From contig JAEZJZ010000093.1 in assembly GCA_023436245.1 (NCBI GenBank), positions 1 through 8,794 on the forward strand: a stretch of 8,794 bases of DNA, read 5' to 3'. Below are positions 1 to 5,735 of the stretch, piece by piece. Position 1 is the first letter of the stretch; every line of letters begins with the position of its first letter. This DNA is from Bacillota bacterium (GTDB lineage Bacteria > Bacillota > UBA994 > UBA5500). The translations under genes and the position numbers were made by a program. The notes beneath the pieces are model-generated. The model made no database searches and had not been told where the DNA came from. It worked only from the letters and a program-made list of their open reading frames with translations.

Positions 1-2
1 CC

Positions 3-74
3 AACCCCCGCCCACAGCCGTCGTCTCTCTTGCGCTATTCTTGGGGTGCTCTTGCGGCGATAGCCCCTTTCCAC
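3..74 (-). CDS. Possible N-terminus of next gene (spoIID position), partial
   Basis: A GTG at 74-72 lies two bases after the murA stop and opens a frame with no stop for 24 codons to the window edge. The predicted start is very basic (MERGYRRKSTPR, then AQERRRLWAGVG), as is common ahead of a signal or membrane segment. In Bacillus and many Clostridia the gene after murA is spoIID, a sporulation peptidoglycan lytic transglycosylase, so position alone suggests that identity. The peptide is too short to recognise a family, the ribosome site is weak, and a second frame is also open here. This is an inference from context only. Confidence 0.2.
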   Translation of the reverse strand, partial: MERGYRRKSTPRIAQERRRLWAGV

Positions 75-75
75 A

Positions 76-1329
76 TCAGCCACGCTCGATGTCCGCACCC
101 AGGGCGTGCAGGTTCTCCACCAAGCGCACGTAGCCGCGATCGATGTGCTGCACCTCTGTGACTATGGTCTCCCCACGGGCCGCCAGGGCGGCAAGCACCA
201 GAGCAGCGCCTGCCCTCAGATCTGTCGCTGCGACACGCGCCCCGGTCAATTGCGCTGGCCCGTAGACGATCGCCTGGCGTCCGCGCACCTTGATGTTGGC
301 ACCCATGCGACAGAGCTCGGAGACGTGCATCAAGCGGTTTTCGAACACCGTCTCAGAAACAACACTGGTGCCGAACGCCTGTGTCAGCAGCGCCATGAAC
401 TGGGGCTGCATGTCGGTGGGAAAGCCGGGGTGGGGCAGCGTCTGGATATCGGTCGGCTTCAGCCAGCGTGGGCTGTGCACCGTCAGGCTGTCGCAAAGCT
501 CCGTGATCTCCACGCCTGCCTCCCGCAGCTTGGACAGGATCGGACCCATGTGGCCACTTTCGACCGCTCGCAGGGTAATTGCCCCCTGAGCCAGCACTGC
601 CGCTACCAGATACGTACCAGCTTCAATTCTATCCGGGATAATCCGATGTCGGGCCCCGCAGAGTGACTTCACCCCTTCGATCTGAATACGATTGCTGCCG
701 GCTCCCGTGATGTTTGCGCCCATGTCGTTCAGGTAGGCGGCGAGATCCACTATTTCCGGTTCTGCGGCCGCATTCTCAAGGACAGTTGTTCCTTCCGCCA
801 ACGCGGCTGCTGTCAGGATGTTCTCGGTTGCGCCGACGCTGGGGTAATCCAGATAGATGCTGGCGCCTCGCAGTTTCGAGCAGACAGCTTCGATAAAGCC
901 GTGGCCGAGGTTGATCTCTGCACCGAGCGCGGCGAAGCCCTTGAGGTGCAGATCGATCGGACGAGTGCCGATGGCACACCCTCCCGGCAAAGAGATGCGC
1001 GCCTTGCCCAAACGGGCCAACAAAGGACCCATGATCAAGGCAGAGGCCCGCATCTTGCTCACCAATGAGTAGGGGGCTTCGTGGCTGTGTAGGTCGCCGG
1101 CCGCCAGAAAGAGCGTACCCGTACTGTCTGTCTCGATCCTCAGGCCAAGAGTGCTGAGCAACTCCAGCATGACCGTGACGTCATTTAGTCGCGGCACTGC
1201 CGCCAGTTCGCTCTCCCCCTCTGCAGCAGCCAACGCCGCCGCTAGGATGGGTAGAGCTGCGTTCTTAGCACCCGAGATTTCGATTGTTCCCTTGAGCGGC
1301 TGACCACCCCTGATGCGTATCTCCGCCAA
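76..1329 (-). CDS. murA: UDP-N-acetylglucosamine 1-carboxyvinyltransferase (MurA)
   Basis: MurA transfers enolpyruvate from phosphoenolpyruvate to UDP-GlcNAc in the cytoplasm, the first committed step of peptidoglycan synthesis and the target of fosfomycin. The 417-residue product has the family's usual length and its two-domain EPSP-synthase-like fold. Visible signatures are SGAKNAALP with Lys22-Asn23, VSKMRAS with Arg94, the mobile-loop catalytic cysteine in PGGCAIGTRPID (Cys118, so fosfomycin-sensitive type rather than Cys-to-Asp), FPTDMQPQ with Asp306, ENR with Arg332, ATDLRAG (Asp370-Arg372) and HIDRGY with Arg398. All expected active-site residues are present. The start codon is TTG (1329-1327), supported by an AGGGGGTGA ribosome site 6 nt upstream and by the exact placement of Lys22. 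It follows a YwmB-like gene by 150 bp, as in Bacillus. Many Firmicutes carry two MurA paralogues; the ywmB-linked position matches MurAA, the main one. Confidence 0.98.
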   Translation of the reverse strand: MAEIRIRGGQPLKGTIEISGAKNAALPILAAALAAAEGESELAAVPRLNDVTVMLELLSTLGLRIETDSTGTLFLAAGDLHSHEAPYSLVSKMRASALIMGPLLARLGKARISLPGGCAIGTRPIDLHLKGFAALGAEINLGHGFIEAVCSKLRGASIYLDYPSVGATENILTAAALAEGTTVLENAAAEPEIVDLAAYLNDMGANITGAGSNRIQIEGVKSLCGARHRIIPDRIEAGTYLVAAVLAQGAITLRAVESGHMGPILSKLREAGVEITELCDSLTVHSPRWLKPTDIQTLPHPGFPTDMQPQFMALLTQAFGTSVVSETVFENRLMHVSELCRMGANIKVRGRQAIVYGPAQLTGARVAATDLRAGAALVLAALAARGETIVTEVQHIDRGYVRLVENLHALGADIERG

Positions 1330-1335
1330 ACGGAG

Positions 1336-1344
1336 TCACCCCCT
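1336..1344 (-). promoter_or_regulatory. Ribosome binding site deciding the murA TTG start
   Basis: On the minus strand AGGGGGTGA ends 6 nt before TTG at 1329. It differs by one base from a full anti-16S match (AGGAGGTGA). No ATG in frame gives a better fit, so the TTG start is well supported. Confidence 0.7.
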
Positions 1345-1412
1345 GATGTTGACTGTTGCCAGTACGGCGTCAGGTCTCAAACCATAGGATTAAGGGCCTA
1401 GCGAAACCCGCA

Positions 1413-1431
1413 AGCAACTCCTTAAGTTGCT
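1413..1431 (-). promoter_or_regulatory. Small hairpin between ywmB and murA
   Basis: A perfect 7-bp stem (AGCAACT / AGTTGCT) closes a 5-nt loop. On the minus strand it is followed by TGCGGGTTTCG rather than a run of T, so it is at best a weak terminator or a processing or attenuation hairpin in the leader of murA. Two further inverted pairs cross in the same gap: 1366-1372 with 1445-1451, and 1381-1388 with 1451-1458. Function is inferred only from position. Confidence 0.35.
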
Positions 1432-1479
1432 GTGGACCGGGACTTGACGCCCTATGGTGGTTCTAGATGTCACACAACA

Positions 1480-2244
1480 CTAGATGGATTCCCAGATGCT
1501 CGGGCAACCGAGGAAGATCCAGGTACACTGCTCCTCTTCGTTATAGCGCATGGCCAAGTTGATGTTCACCTGACCCTCCAAAATGTTGGTGGACTCCTCC
1601 AGTCGTGCGGAGTAGCCGCTGACGCTGACCAGGGGACCGTCATTATAGATGCTTTTCATTTCGGCTTCCGTCCCGGACATCACCTGAGAGACGATTGTGG
1701 CGACTTGTTCCGCTGTGAGACGGCCGGCGATGGTGCCAATCAACTGCGTGGCCTTCTGGGAGGCGACGCCCAAAGCGCCGGCACCTTTGGTCAGCAGGGC
1801 GTGCATCGCGGCCAGGTCGGGTGCAGTGGAACGATCGGTCAGGCTCATGAAGAGGTAGGCTGACTGCTCGTCGCCGCTTTCAGTCGCTTGTACGGTCGCC
1901 ATCAGCATGCGTCCGCCCGGCTCGGAGATCTCCACTTTGGCCTCACGGGTGACCAACGCTTCCGTGCTGGCGTCGCTCTGCAGTGTCTGCAACTGAATAG
2001 GACCAGCGTCGGCAAAGCCCATGGCGCTGAGAGCTTGCTGCAGCACCTGACCGGCGTCGGCATCCGACTTGATACTGGTGCTGACTGGACACCAGGTGTC
2101 GACGGTCACTTCCAGCAGGGCGGCCCCGGTATTTTGCATCACGGAGACCAGATCTATAGCCGGACCGGTCTGCAAGGCATACCACGCTGCGCCACTGCCG
2201 CAGAGCAACAACCCAGCAAAGATAACAGCTGCTAACCTACGCAT
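1480..2244 (-). CDS. ywmB: YwmB-like exported protein (DUF1779 / 'TATA-box binding' family)
   Basis: This is a 254-residue protein of the YwmB family, whose molecular function is not established; the 'TATA-box binding' label reflects fold similarity only. The N-terminus has two arginines and then a hydrophobic run (about residues 4-20), a Sec signal peptide or single membrane anchor, so the remainder should lie outside the membrane. The family hallmark is at the C-terminus: EGQVNINLAMRYNEEEQCTW followed by IFLG and a short hydrophobic tail (about residues 224-250), resembling Bacillus YwmB. Cysteines at 52, 240 and 247 lie in the exported part. Cys15 sits in the hydrophobic core but the preceding LLL is not a good lipobox. 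The ATG start has GGAGGA 8 nt upstream. It is separated from the atp operon by a terminator and has its own candidate promoter. The ywmB-murA pairing is a conserved Firmicutes arrangement. The family call rests on the C-terminal motif and on context. Confidence 0.85.
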   Translation of the reverse strand: MRRLAAVIFAGLLLCGSGAAWYALQTGPAIDLVSVMQNTGAALLEVTVDTWCPVSTSIKSDADAGQVLQQALSAMGFADAGPIQLQTLQSDASTEALVTREAKVEISEPGGRMLMATVQATESGDEQSAYLFMSLTDRSTAPDLAAMHALLTKGAGALGVASQKATQLIGTIAGRLTAEQVATIVSQVMSGTEAEMKSIYNDGPLVSVSGYSARLEESTNILEGQVNINLAMRYNEEEQCTWIFLGCPSIWESI

Positions 2245-2274
2245 TACTCTTCTCCTCCAATTAGCTTAATCAGT

Positions 2275-2302
2275 AACATACCTCAGGCAGAAGTATTGCC
2301 AA
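2275..2302 (-). promoter_or_regulatory. Candidate sigma-A promoter for ywmB-murA
   Basis: On the minus strand TTGGCA (2302-2297, one mismatch to TTGACA) and TATGTT (2280-2275, four of six to TATAAT) are separated by 16 bp. This predicts a start of transcription near 2268, about 24 nt before the ywmB ATG. It lies just downstream of the atp terminator, where a new promoter is needed. The match is moderate and untested. Confidence 0.45.
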
Positions 2303-2305
2303 TCG

Positions 2306-2334
2306 GAGCAGAGTTAAACCTAGTCGAGCAGAGT
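2306..2334. repeat. Short direct repeat (GAGCAGAGT x2)
   Basis: GAGCAGAGT occurs at 2306-2314 and 2326-2334, 20 bp apart (about two helix turns), immediately upstream of the candidate ywmB -35 box. This spacing would suit a dimeric regulator, but two 9-bp copies could arise by chance. The second copy overlaps the edge of the large inverted repeat at 2331-2388. Confidence 0.3.
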
Positions 2335-2388
2335 CAGGGGGACGGACTATTGACTCGCGAGTGAGTAAATTGCCCGGCCCCCTGACTC
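2331..2388. repeat. REP-like inverted repeat downstream of the atp operon
   Basis: GAGTCAGGGGG (2331-2341) and CCCCCTGACTC (2378-2388) form a perfect 11-bp inverted pair. Past one A/G mismatch the stem continues for 3 bp (2343-2345 with 2374-2376). The 28-base loop contains a further perfect 10-bp palindrome, ACTCGCGAGT (2353-2362). Its place between a terminator and a promoter, and the G-run next to a TGAC core, recall extragenic palindromes mobilised by RAYT/IS200-type transposases in Firmicutes. There is no T-tract, so it is not an intrinsic terminator. Repetition in the genome cannot be seen from one window. Confidence 0.6.
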
Positions 2389-2395
2389 CGGGCGC

Positions 2396-2423
2396 AAAGA
2401 AGCCGAGGGGGCTGCCCCTCGGC
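2396..2423 (-). terminator. Rho-independent terminator of the atp operon
   Basis: A 9-bp GC-rich stem (GCCGAGGGG / CCCCTCGGC, plus-strand 2402-2410 and 2415-2423) closes a 4-nt loop. On the minus strand it is followed directly by TTCTTT (2401-2396). The stem begins 9 nt after the stop codon of the YueI-like gene, so it closes the atp transcription unit and separates it from ywmB-murA. Confidence 0.8.
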
Positions 2424-2432
2424 CTTCGAATC

Positions 2433-2858
2433 TCATTTGGTTTTGCCTATCCAAATGTCCGCTGACTGTAGCGGTTCATCAGATACCAACACTAAGGCGG
2501 TATCCCCACGGTACTCCGGGGATTGCACGATCGTCAGGGGAAGTCGGTGCTCCCGTACCAGCCGCAGAATGGGAGTCGCTTTGCTCACTGCCTGGGCAGC
2601 CAGGAATACGTGTTGACAGCGTCGATCGGCCAAAGCAGACACGAGACTCTCTGGAACGCTTTTGCCGTCCAGAACGGCGAAGGTGGCTGCCTTCAGCACC
2701 TGCTCCGGGAACTGACCCAGGAAAGCGCTGCGCTCTCCCCGCCTTAGTTCCGGAGCCCCACCAACCCCAACCGCAACGGCTTGTTCCAGGGCAGTGCCCT
2801 GTTGCAGGCGCCGGCGCGACTCTTGCTCGGCTTCTTCAGCGATGCGACGCTCGCTCAT
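2433..2858 (-). CDS. YueI-like protein (DUF1694 family), coupled to atpC
   Basis: This 141-residue cytoplasmic protein resembles the YueI/DUF1694 family of Firmicutes, whose function is unknown. The recognisable parts are GAPELRRGERSAFLGQFPEQ (residues 34-53), the family's G-x-PEL-x(5)-R-x-x-x-LG-x-F-x-E pattern, and a C-terminal block LTIVQSP...TALVLVSDEPL (108-130) ending in ADIWI. Residues 1-25 are highly charged and probably helical. An upstream in-frame ATG at 2918 would add 20 residues, but the ATG at 2858 is preferred: it overlaps the atpC stop as ATGA and has GGAGG 7 nt upstream. This coupling, and the terminator right after it, make it the last gene of the atp operon. There are no catalytic motifs, signal peptide or membrane segment. 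Assignment is by remembered motif similarity. A role with ATP synthase is an inference from position alone. Confidence 0.75.
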   Translation of the reverse strand: MSERRIAEEAEQESRRRLQQGTALEQAVAVGVGGAPELRRGERSAFLGQFPEQVLKAATFAVLDGKSVPESLVSALADRRCQHVFLAAQAVSKATPILRLVREHRLPLTIVQSPEYRGDTALVLVSDEPLQSADIWIGKTK

Positions 2859-3277
2859 TTCTCTTCCTCCGGAGCGTTGGCGGCCTGCAATCTGGCGGTT
2901 GCCCGCTTCAGGGCCCACTCAGCCCGGGCGATGTCCACCTCGCCCTGTCTACCGCCGCTGATCCGTTCCGCAGCCCTCGCTCTGGCCTGGCGGGCGCGCT
3001 CGATGTCAATCTCTTCCGCCGTCTCTGCCGTTTGAGCCAGAACTGTTACCTTGCTGTCAGGGCTCACTTCCAGAAAACCGCCACTGATGGCGATCCGCTG
3101 TTCTCCGTCGGATGCGTCCCTCACCCGCATCACGCCAGGCACAAGCACAGTCACCAGGGGAATGTGTCCAGCCATCACGCCGATCTCGCCTTCCACGGTC
3201 CGGGCAATCACCAAGTTAGCGTCCTGACTGTAAACAGTGCGGACGGGAGTGACGATTTCCAGACGCAGGGTTGCCAT
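2855..3277 (-). CDS. atpC: F1Fo ATP synthase epsilon subunit
   Basis: The epsilon subunit is the regulatory foot of the F1 central stalk. It binds gamma and the c-ring and can extend to block ATP hydrolysis. The 140-residue product has the N-terminal beta-sandwich (about residues 1-85, with GEIGVMAGHIPLV at 30-42 and ISGGFLEV at 64-71) and a C-terminal helical hairpin (about 88-134). The segment IDIERA (90-95) fits the I/L-D-x-x-R-A ATP-binding motif described for Bacillus-type epsilon. Glu85, Arg125 and Arg129 fall where other ligand residues are expected, so ATP-sensing inhibition is plausible. The ATG touches the atpD stop (TAAATG) and uses a GGGGAT ribosome site inside atpD. Its own stop overlaps the start of the YueI-like gene. 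The length and fold are ordinary and the identity is secure. Confidence 0.97.
   Translation of the reverse strand: MATLRLEIVTPVRTVYSQDANLVIARTVEGEIGVMAGHIPLVTVLVPGVMRVRDASDGEQRIAISGGFLEVSPDSKVTVLAQTAETAEEIDIERARQARARAAERISGGRQGEVDIARAEWALKRATARLQAANAPEEEK
2866..2870 (-). promoter_or_regulatory. Ribosome binding site deciding the start of the YueI-like gene
   Basis: GGAGG lies inside the end of atpC, 7 nt before the ATG at 2858. It favours the 141-residue form over the longer frame from 2918, which would begin deep inside atpC. Confidence 0.75.
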
Positions 3278-4699
3278 TTAGCGATCCCCGCTTTCAGCCA
3301 GGATCTTCTTGCCCTGCTCCACAGCCTCATCGATGGTTCCGACCATGAAGAAAGCATCTTCAGGCAGATCATCGTGCTTGCCTTCCAGGATCTCTTTGAA
3401 TCCACGGACAGTCTCTTTGATCGGCACGTACGCGCCGGAGCGTCCGGTGAAGGCCTCGGCCACGAACATCGGCTGGGTGAGGAACCGCTGAATCCGGCGG
3501 GCGCGAGCCACGGTCAGCTTATCGTCCTCGGATAACTCATCCATGCCGAGCAAGGCGATGATGTCCTGCAACTCGCGGTAGCGCTGCAGCATCTCCTGCA
3601 CGCCACGGGCGACTTCGTAGTGCTCGTTACCTACGTAGCGCGGATCGAGGATGCGGGAAGTGGAGTCCAGTGGATCCACGGCCGGGAACAAGCCCAGCTC
3701 CGAGATCTTGCGGGAAAGCACCGTAGTCGCATCCAAGTGGGCGAAGGTGGTAGCCGGCGCCGGGTCGGTCAAGTCGTCAGCCGGCACGTAGATGGCCTGC
3801 ACAGAGGTGATCGAGCCCTTCTTGGTGGAGGTGATGCGCTCCTGCAGTTGGCCAACGTCGGTGGCCAAGGTCGGCTGGTAACCCACGGCCGCCGGCATAC
3901 GGCCAAGCAACGCGGATACCTCTGAACCGGCCTGCACGAAACGGAAGATGTTATCGATGAAGAGCAGCACGTCCTGCCCTTCCTGATCGCGGAAATACTC
4001 GGCCATGGTCAGACCGGTCAGGCCGACGCGCATACGCGCTCCCGGCGGCTCGTTCATCTGACCGAAGACCATCACTGTCTTGTCGATGACGCCGGATTCG
4101 GTCATCTCCAAGAAGAGGTCGTTACCCTCACGGGTGCGCTCGCCCACGCCGGCGAACACCGAGAACCCACCATGCTCAGTGGCGATGTTGTGAATCAGCT
4201 CCTGAATCAACACCGTCTTGCCCACGCCGGCGCCGCCGAAGAGTCCCACCTTACCACCCTTGGAATACGGACAGAGCAGGTCAACCACTTTCATGCCTGT
4301 CTCCAGCATTTCAGTGCTGGACTCCATCTCCTCCAAGGTGGGGGCTGCCCGGTGTATGGGCAGAGTCATCTCAGATGCCACCGGACCCCGGTTGTCAATT
4401 GTCTCACCGAGCACGTTGAAAATGCGGCCTAGTGTACCCCGGCCAACCGGAACGCTGATCGGCCCACCAAGCGGAGTCACCTGCATACCCCTGGCCAGTC
4501 CATCGGTTGATGACATGGCAACGCAGCGCACGGAGTTGTCTCCCAGATGATGCATGACCTCCAAGGTCAGTTCCAGCTTGCTGCCATCAGTGGCGGTTTC
4601 ACTGATCTGCAGAGCGTCCAGGATATTGGGGAGTTGGCCGCCTGGGAAATGGACGTCAACCACCGGTCCGATGACCTGGCTGATTACCCCATTATTCAT
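3278..4699 (-). CDS. atpD: F1Fo ATP synthase beta subunit (catalytic)
   Basis: Beta carries the catalytic sites of F1, making ATP from ADP and phosphate at the membrane-bound enzyme's cytoplasmic head. The 473-residue protein has the usual length. It shows the N-terminal beta-barrel (about 1-80), then the nucleotide-binding domain with Walker A GGAGVGKT (155-162, Lys161-Thr162), GERTREGND with catalytic Glu187 and Arg188, Walker B LLFIDN (Asp249), and SALLGRMPAAVGYQPTLA. The C-terminal helical domain carries the DELSEED-type lever as DELSEDD (387-393), a mild and charge-preserving variant. FRFVQAG replaces the common FRFTQAG. The ATG has a perfect AAGGAGG 7 nt upstream that overlaps the atpG stop codon. 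The stop abuts the atpC start. All catalytic residues are present, so the subunit should be active. Confidence 0.99.
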   Translation of the reverse strand: MNNGVISQVIGPVVDVHFPGGQLPNILDALQISETATDGSKLELTLEVMHHLGDNSVRCVAMSSTDGLARGMQVTPLGGPISVPVGRGTLGRIFNVLGETIDNRGPVASEMTLPIHRAAPTLEEMESSTEMLETGMKVVDLLCPYSKGGKVGLFGGAGVGKTVLIQELIHNIATEHGGFSVFAGVGERTREGNDLFLEMTESGVIDKTVMVFGQMNEPPGARMRVGLTGLTMAEYFRDQEGQDVLLFIDNIFRFVQAGSEVSALLGRMPAAVGYQPTLATDVGQLQERITSTKKGSITSVQAIYVPADDLTDPAPATTFAHLDATTVLSRKISELGLFPAVDPLDSTSRILDPRYVGNEHYEVARGVQEMLQRYRELQDIIALLGMDELSEDDKLTVARARRIQRFLTQPMFVAEAFTGRSGAYVPIKETVRGFKEILEGKHDDLPEDAFFMVGTIDEAVEQGKKILAESGDR

Positions 4700-4711
4700 G
4701 GCTTGTCCTCC

Positions 4712-5572
4712 TTACTTCAGCGCCTCAGCGCCGCCGACGATTTCGGAAATCTCACGGGTAATGGCGGCCTGCCGGGCACGGTTAAAACTGAGCGTCAATT
4801 CCTTGATCAACTCTTCAGCGTTCTTGGTGGCAGCGTCCATGGCCGCCATGCGTGCGCCGTGTTCACTGGCCTTCGATTCGAGCAGAGCCCGATAGACCAG
4901 CGTGGCCACATAGCGTGGCAGCAGGCTGTCCAGAACTGCCTCCGGAGTAGGTTCAAACAGATATTCGGCCTCTGCTACACCCGTCTTCTCAGCCGCTGGC
5001 GGCTGCATGGGCAGAAGCAGAGTGACAGTCTGCCGTTGGGTTACCGTGCTGACGAACTCGGGATAGACCAAGTAGATCTCGTCCAGCAGTCCGCCTTGAT
5101 ACAGGGCAATGATGCTCTCGGAGATAGTGTGGGCCTGACTGAACTGAATCTCTTCCCCTAAACCCACGAAATCGCCGATAATCTCGTAATTGCGCCGTTT
5201 GAAATAATCTCTGCCCTTGCGGCCGACGGTGACGAGGGCAATCTGTTCCCGCTCATGCTTGTTCATCGCCTGCTCCGCCGTGCGAATGACGTTGGCGCTG
5301 AAGCCCCCCGCCAGACCGCGATCAGAGGTAATGACGACAAAGCCGGTTCGCTTCACCTCACGGCTGGCCAGAAGCGGATGCAGTGAAGTGTCGGTGCGGC
5401 CGCCCAAACGACGGAGCACCGCCTCCATCTTGGCGGCATAGGGACGAGCGGCAAACAGGGTATTCTGAGCCCGCCGCAACTTGGCGGCGGAAACCATTTT
5501 CATCGCCCGGGTAATCTGTTCAATATTCTTCACAGATTTCGCGCGCCTGCGGATATCTTGCATGCTAGCCAT
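4712..5572 (-). CDS. atpG: F1Fo ATP synthase gamma subunit
   Basis: Gamma is the rotating shaft linking the c-ring to the catalytic head. The 286-residue product has the family's normal length. It opens with the conserved N-terminal helix MASMQDIRRRAKSVKN...QITRAMKMVSAAKLRRAQ (residues 1-36), has the Rossmann-like core with SDRGLAGGFSAN, and ends with the conserved C-terminal helix, from about AARMAAMDAATKNAEEL-like sequence through FNRARQAAITREISEIVGGA. The ATG at 5572 is supported by GAGGTGA 6 nt upstream; an ATG four bases earlier leads to a stop after three codons. It lies 163 bp from atpA, much further than usual, because of palindromic sequence between them. A small stem (5583-5600) partly overlaps its ribosome site and might temper its translation. 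It is followed after 12 nt by atpD. Confidence 0.98.
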   Translation of the reverse strand: MASMQDIRRRAKSVKNIEQITRAMKMVSAAKLRRAQNTLFAARPYAAKMEAVLRRLGGRTDTSLHPLLASREVKRTGFVVITSDRGLAGGFSANVIRTAEQAMNKHEREQIALVTVGRKGRDYFKRRNYEIIGDFVGLGEEIQFSQAHTISESIIALYQGGLLDEIYLVYPEFVSTVTQRQTVTLLLPMQPPAAEKTGVAEAEYLFEPTPEAVLDSLLPRYVATLVYRALLESKASEHGARMAAMDAATKNAEELIKELTLSFNRARQAAITREISEIVGGAEALK

Positions 5573-5582
5573 TCATGCTCAC

Positions 5583-5600
5583 CTCGCTTTCCAAAACGAG
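5583..5600 (-). promoter_or_regulatory. Small stem overlapping the atpG ribosome binding site
   Basis: CTCG (5583-5586) pairs with CGAG (5597-5600), then past one bulged base TTT pairs with AAA around a three-base loop. On the minus-strand message the 3' arm runs into GAGGTGA, the atpG ribosome site (5585-5579). It could partly hide that site, but the stem is weak. Confidence 0.25.
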
Positions 5601-5636
5601 TACAAGAGTTACAAATCACACCGCGGGTAGTGGATC

Positions 5637-5670
5637 TGTGGAACGCGGGGACAGTCCCCACTGTTCCACA
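5637..5670. repeat. REP-like hairpin in the atpA-atpG gap
   Basis: TGTGGAAC (5637-5644) and GTTCCACA (5663-5670) form an 8-bp inverted pair enclosing a second palindrome, GGGGAC-A-GTCCCC (5647-5659). Nested G/C palindromes containing GGGGAC/GTCCCC are typical of Firmicutes extragenic palindromes linked to RAYT/IS200-type transposases, from memory. No transposase lies in the window. In the message the element forms a strong hairpin between alpha and gamma. Confidence 0.6.
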
Positions 5671-5678
5671 TCCAGATC

Positions 5679-5735
5679 GGGGACATTCCTCAGCCCTCAA
5701 AATGCGCTTCCTGCAGAGGTGTGTCCCCATTCCTC
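5679..5735. repeat. Second inverted/direct repeat pair in the atpA-atpG gap
   Basis: GGGGACA (5679-5685) and TGTCCCC (5722-5728) form a 7-bp inverted pair. Each is followed by the same 8-base word CATTCCTC, at 5684-5691 and 5728-5735. The second copy ends at the base before the atpA stop codon. With the hairpin at 5637-5670 this makes up an approximately 100-bp element that fills most of the gap. The GGGGAC core is shared by both parts, which suggests one composite REP-like element. Confidence 0.5.

Noticed and set aside
35..76. ATG at 76 overlapping the murA stop as start of the next gene
   Set aside because: The frame ends at a TAG after 13 codons; the GTG frame at 74 stays open instead.
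106..666. Plus-strand open frame of 186 codons opposite murA
   Set aside because: It is the antisense shadow of a certain murA, has no family resemblance, and no ribosome site supports it.
2190..2204. Lipoprotein lipobox around Cys15 of the YwmB-like protein
   Set aside because: The residues before the cysteine are LLL, with no small residue at -1, so a plain signal peptide or anchor is more likely.
2859..2918. Longer N-terminus for the YueI-like gene from an ATG at 2918
   Set aside because: The extra 20 residues lie wholly inside atpC, and the ATG at 2858 has a good ribosome site and the typical ATGA coupling.
4547..5161. Plus-strand open frame of 204 codons across the atpG/atpD junction
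   Set aside because: It lies opposite two certain ATP synthase genes and its protein has no recognisable pattern; high GC makes antisense frames long.
5530..5730. Minus-strand 66-codon frame crossing the atpA-atpG gap
   Set aside because: It runs through palindromic repeat sequence into atpG in another frame; no ribosome site or family resemblance.
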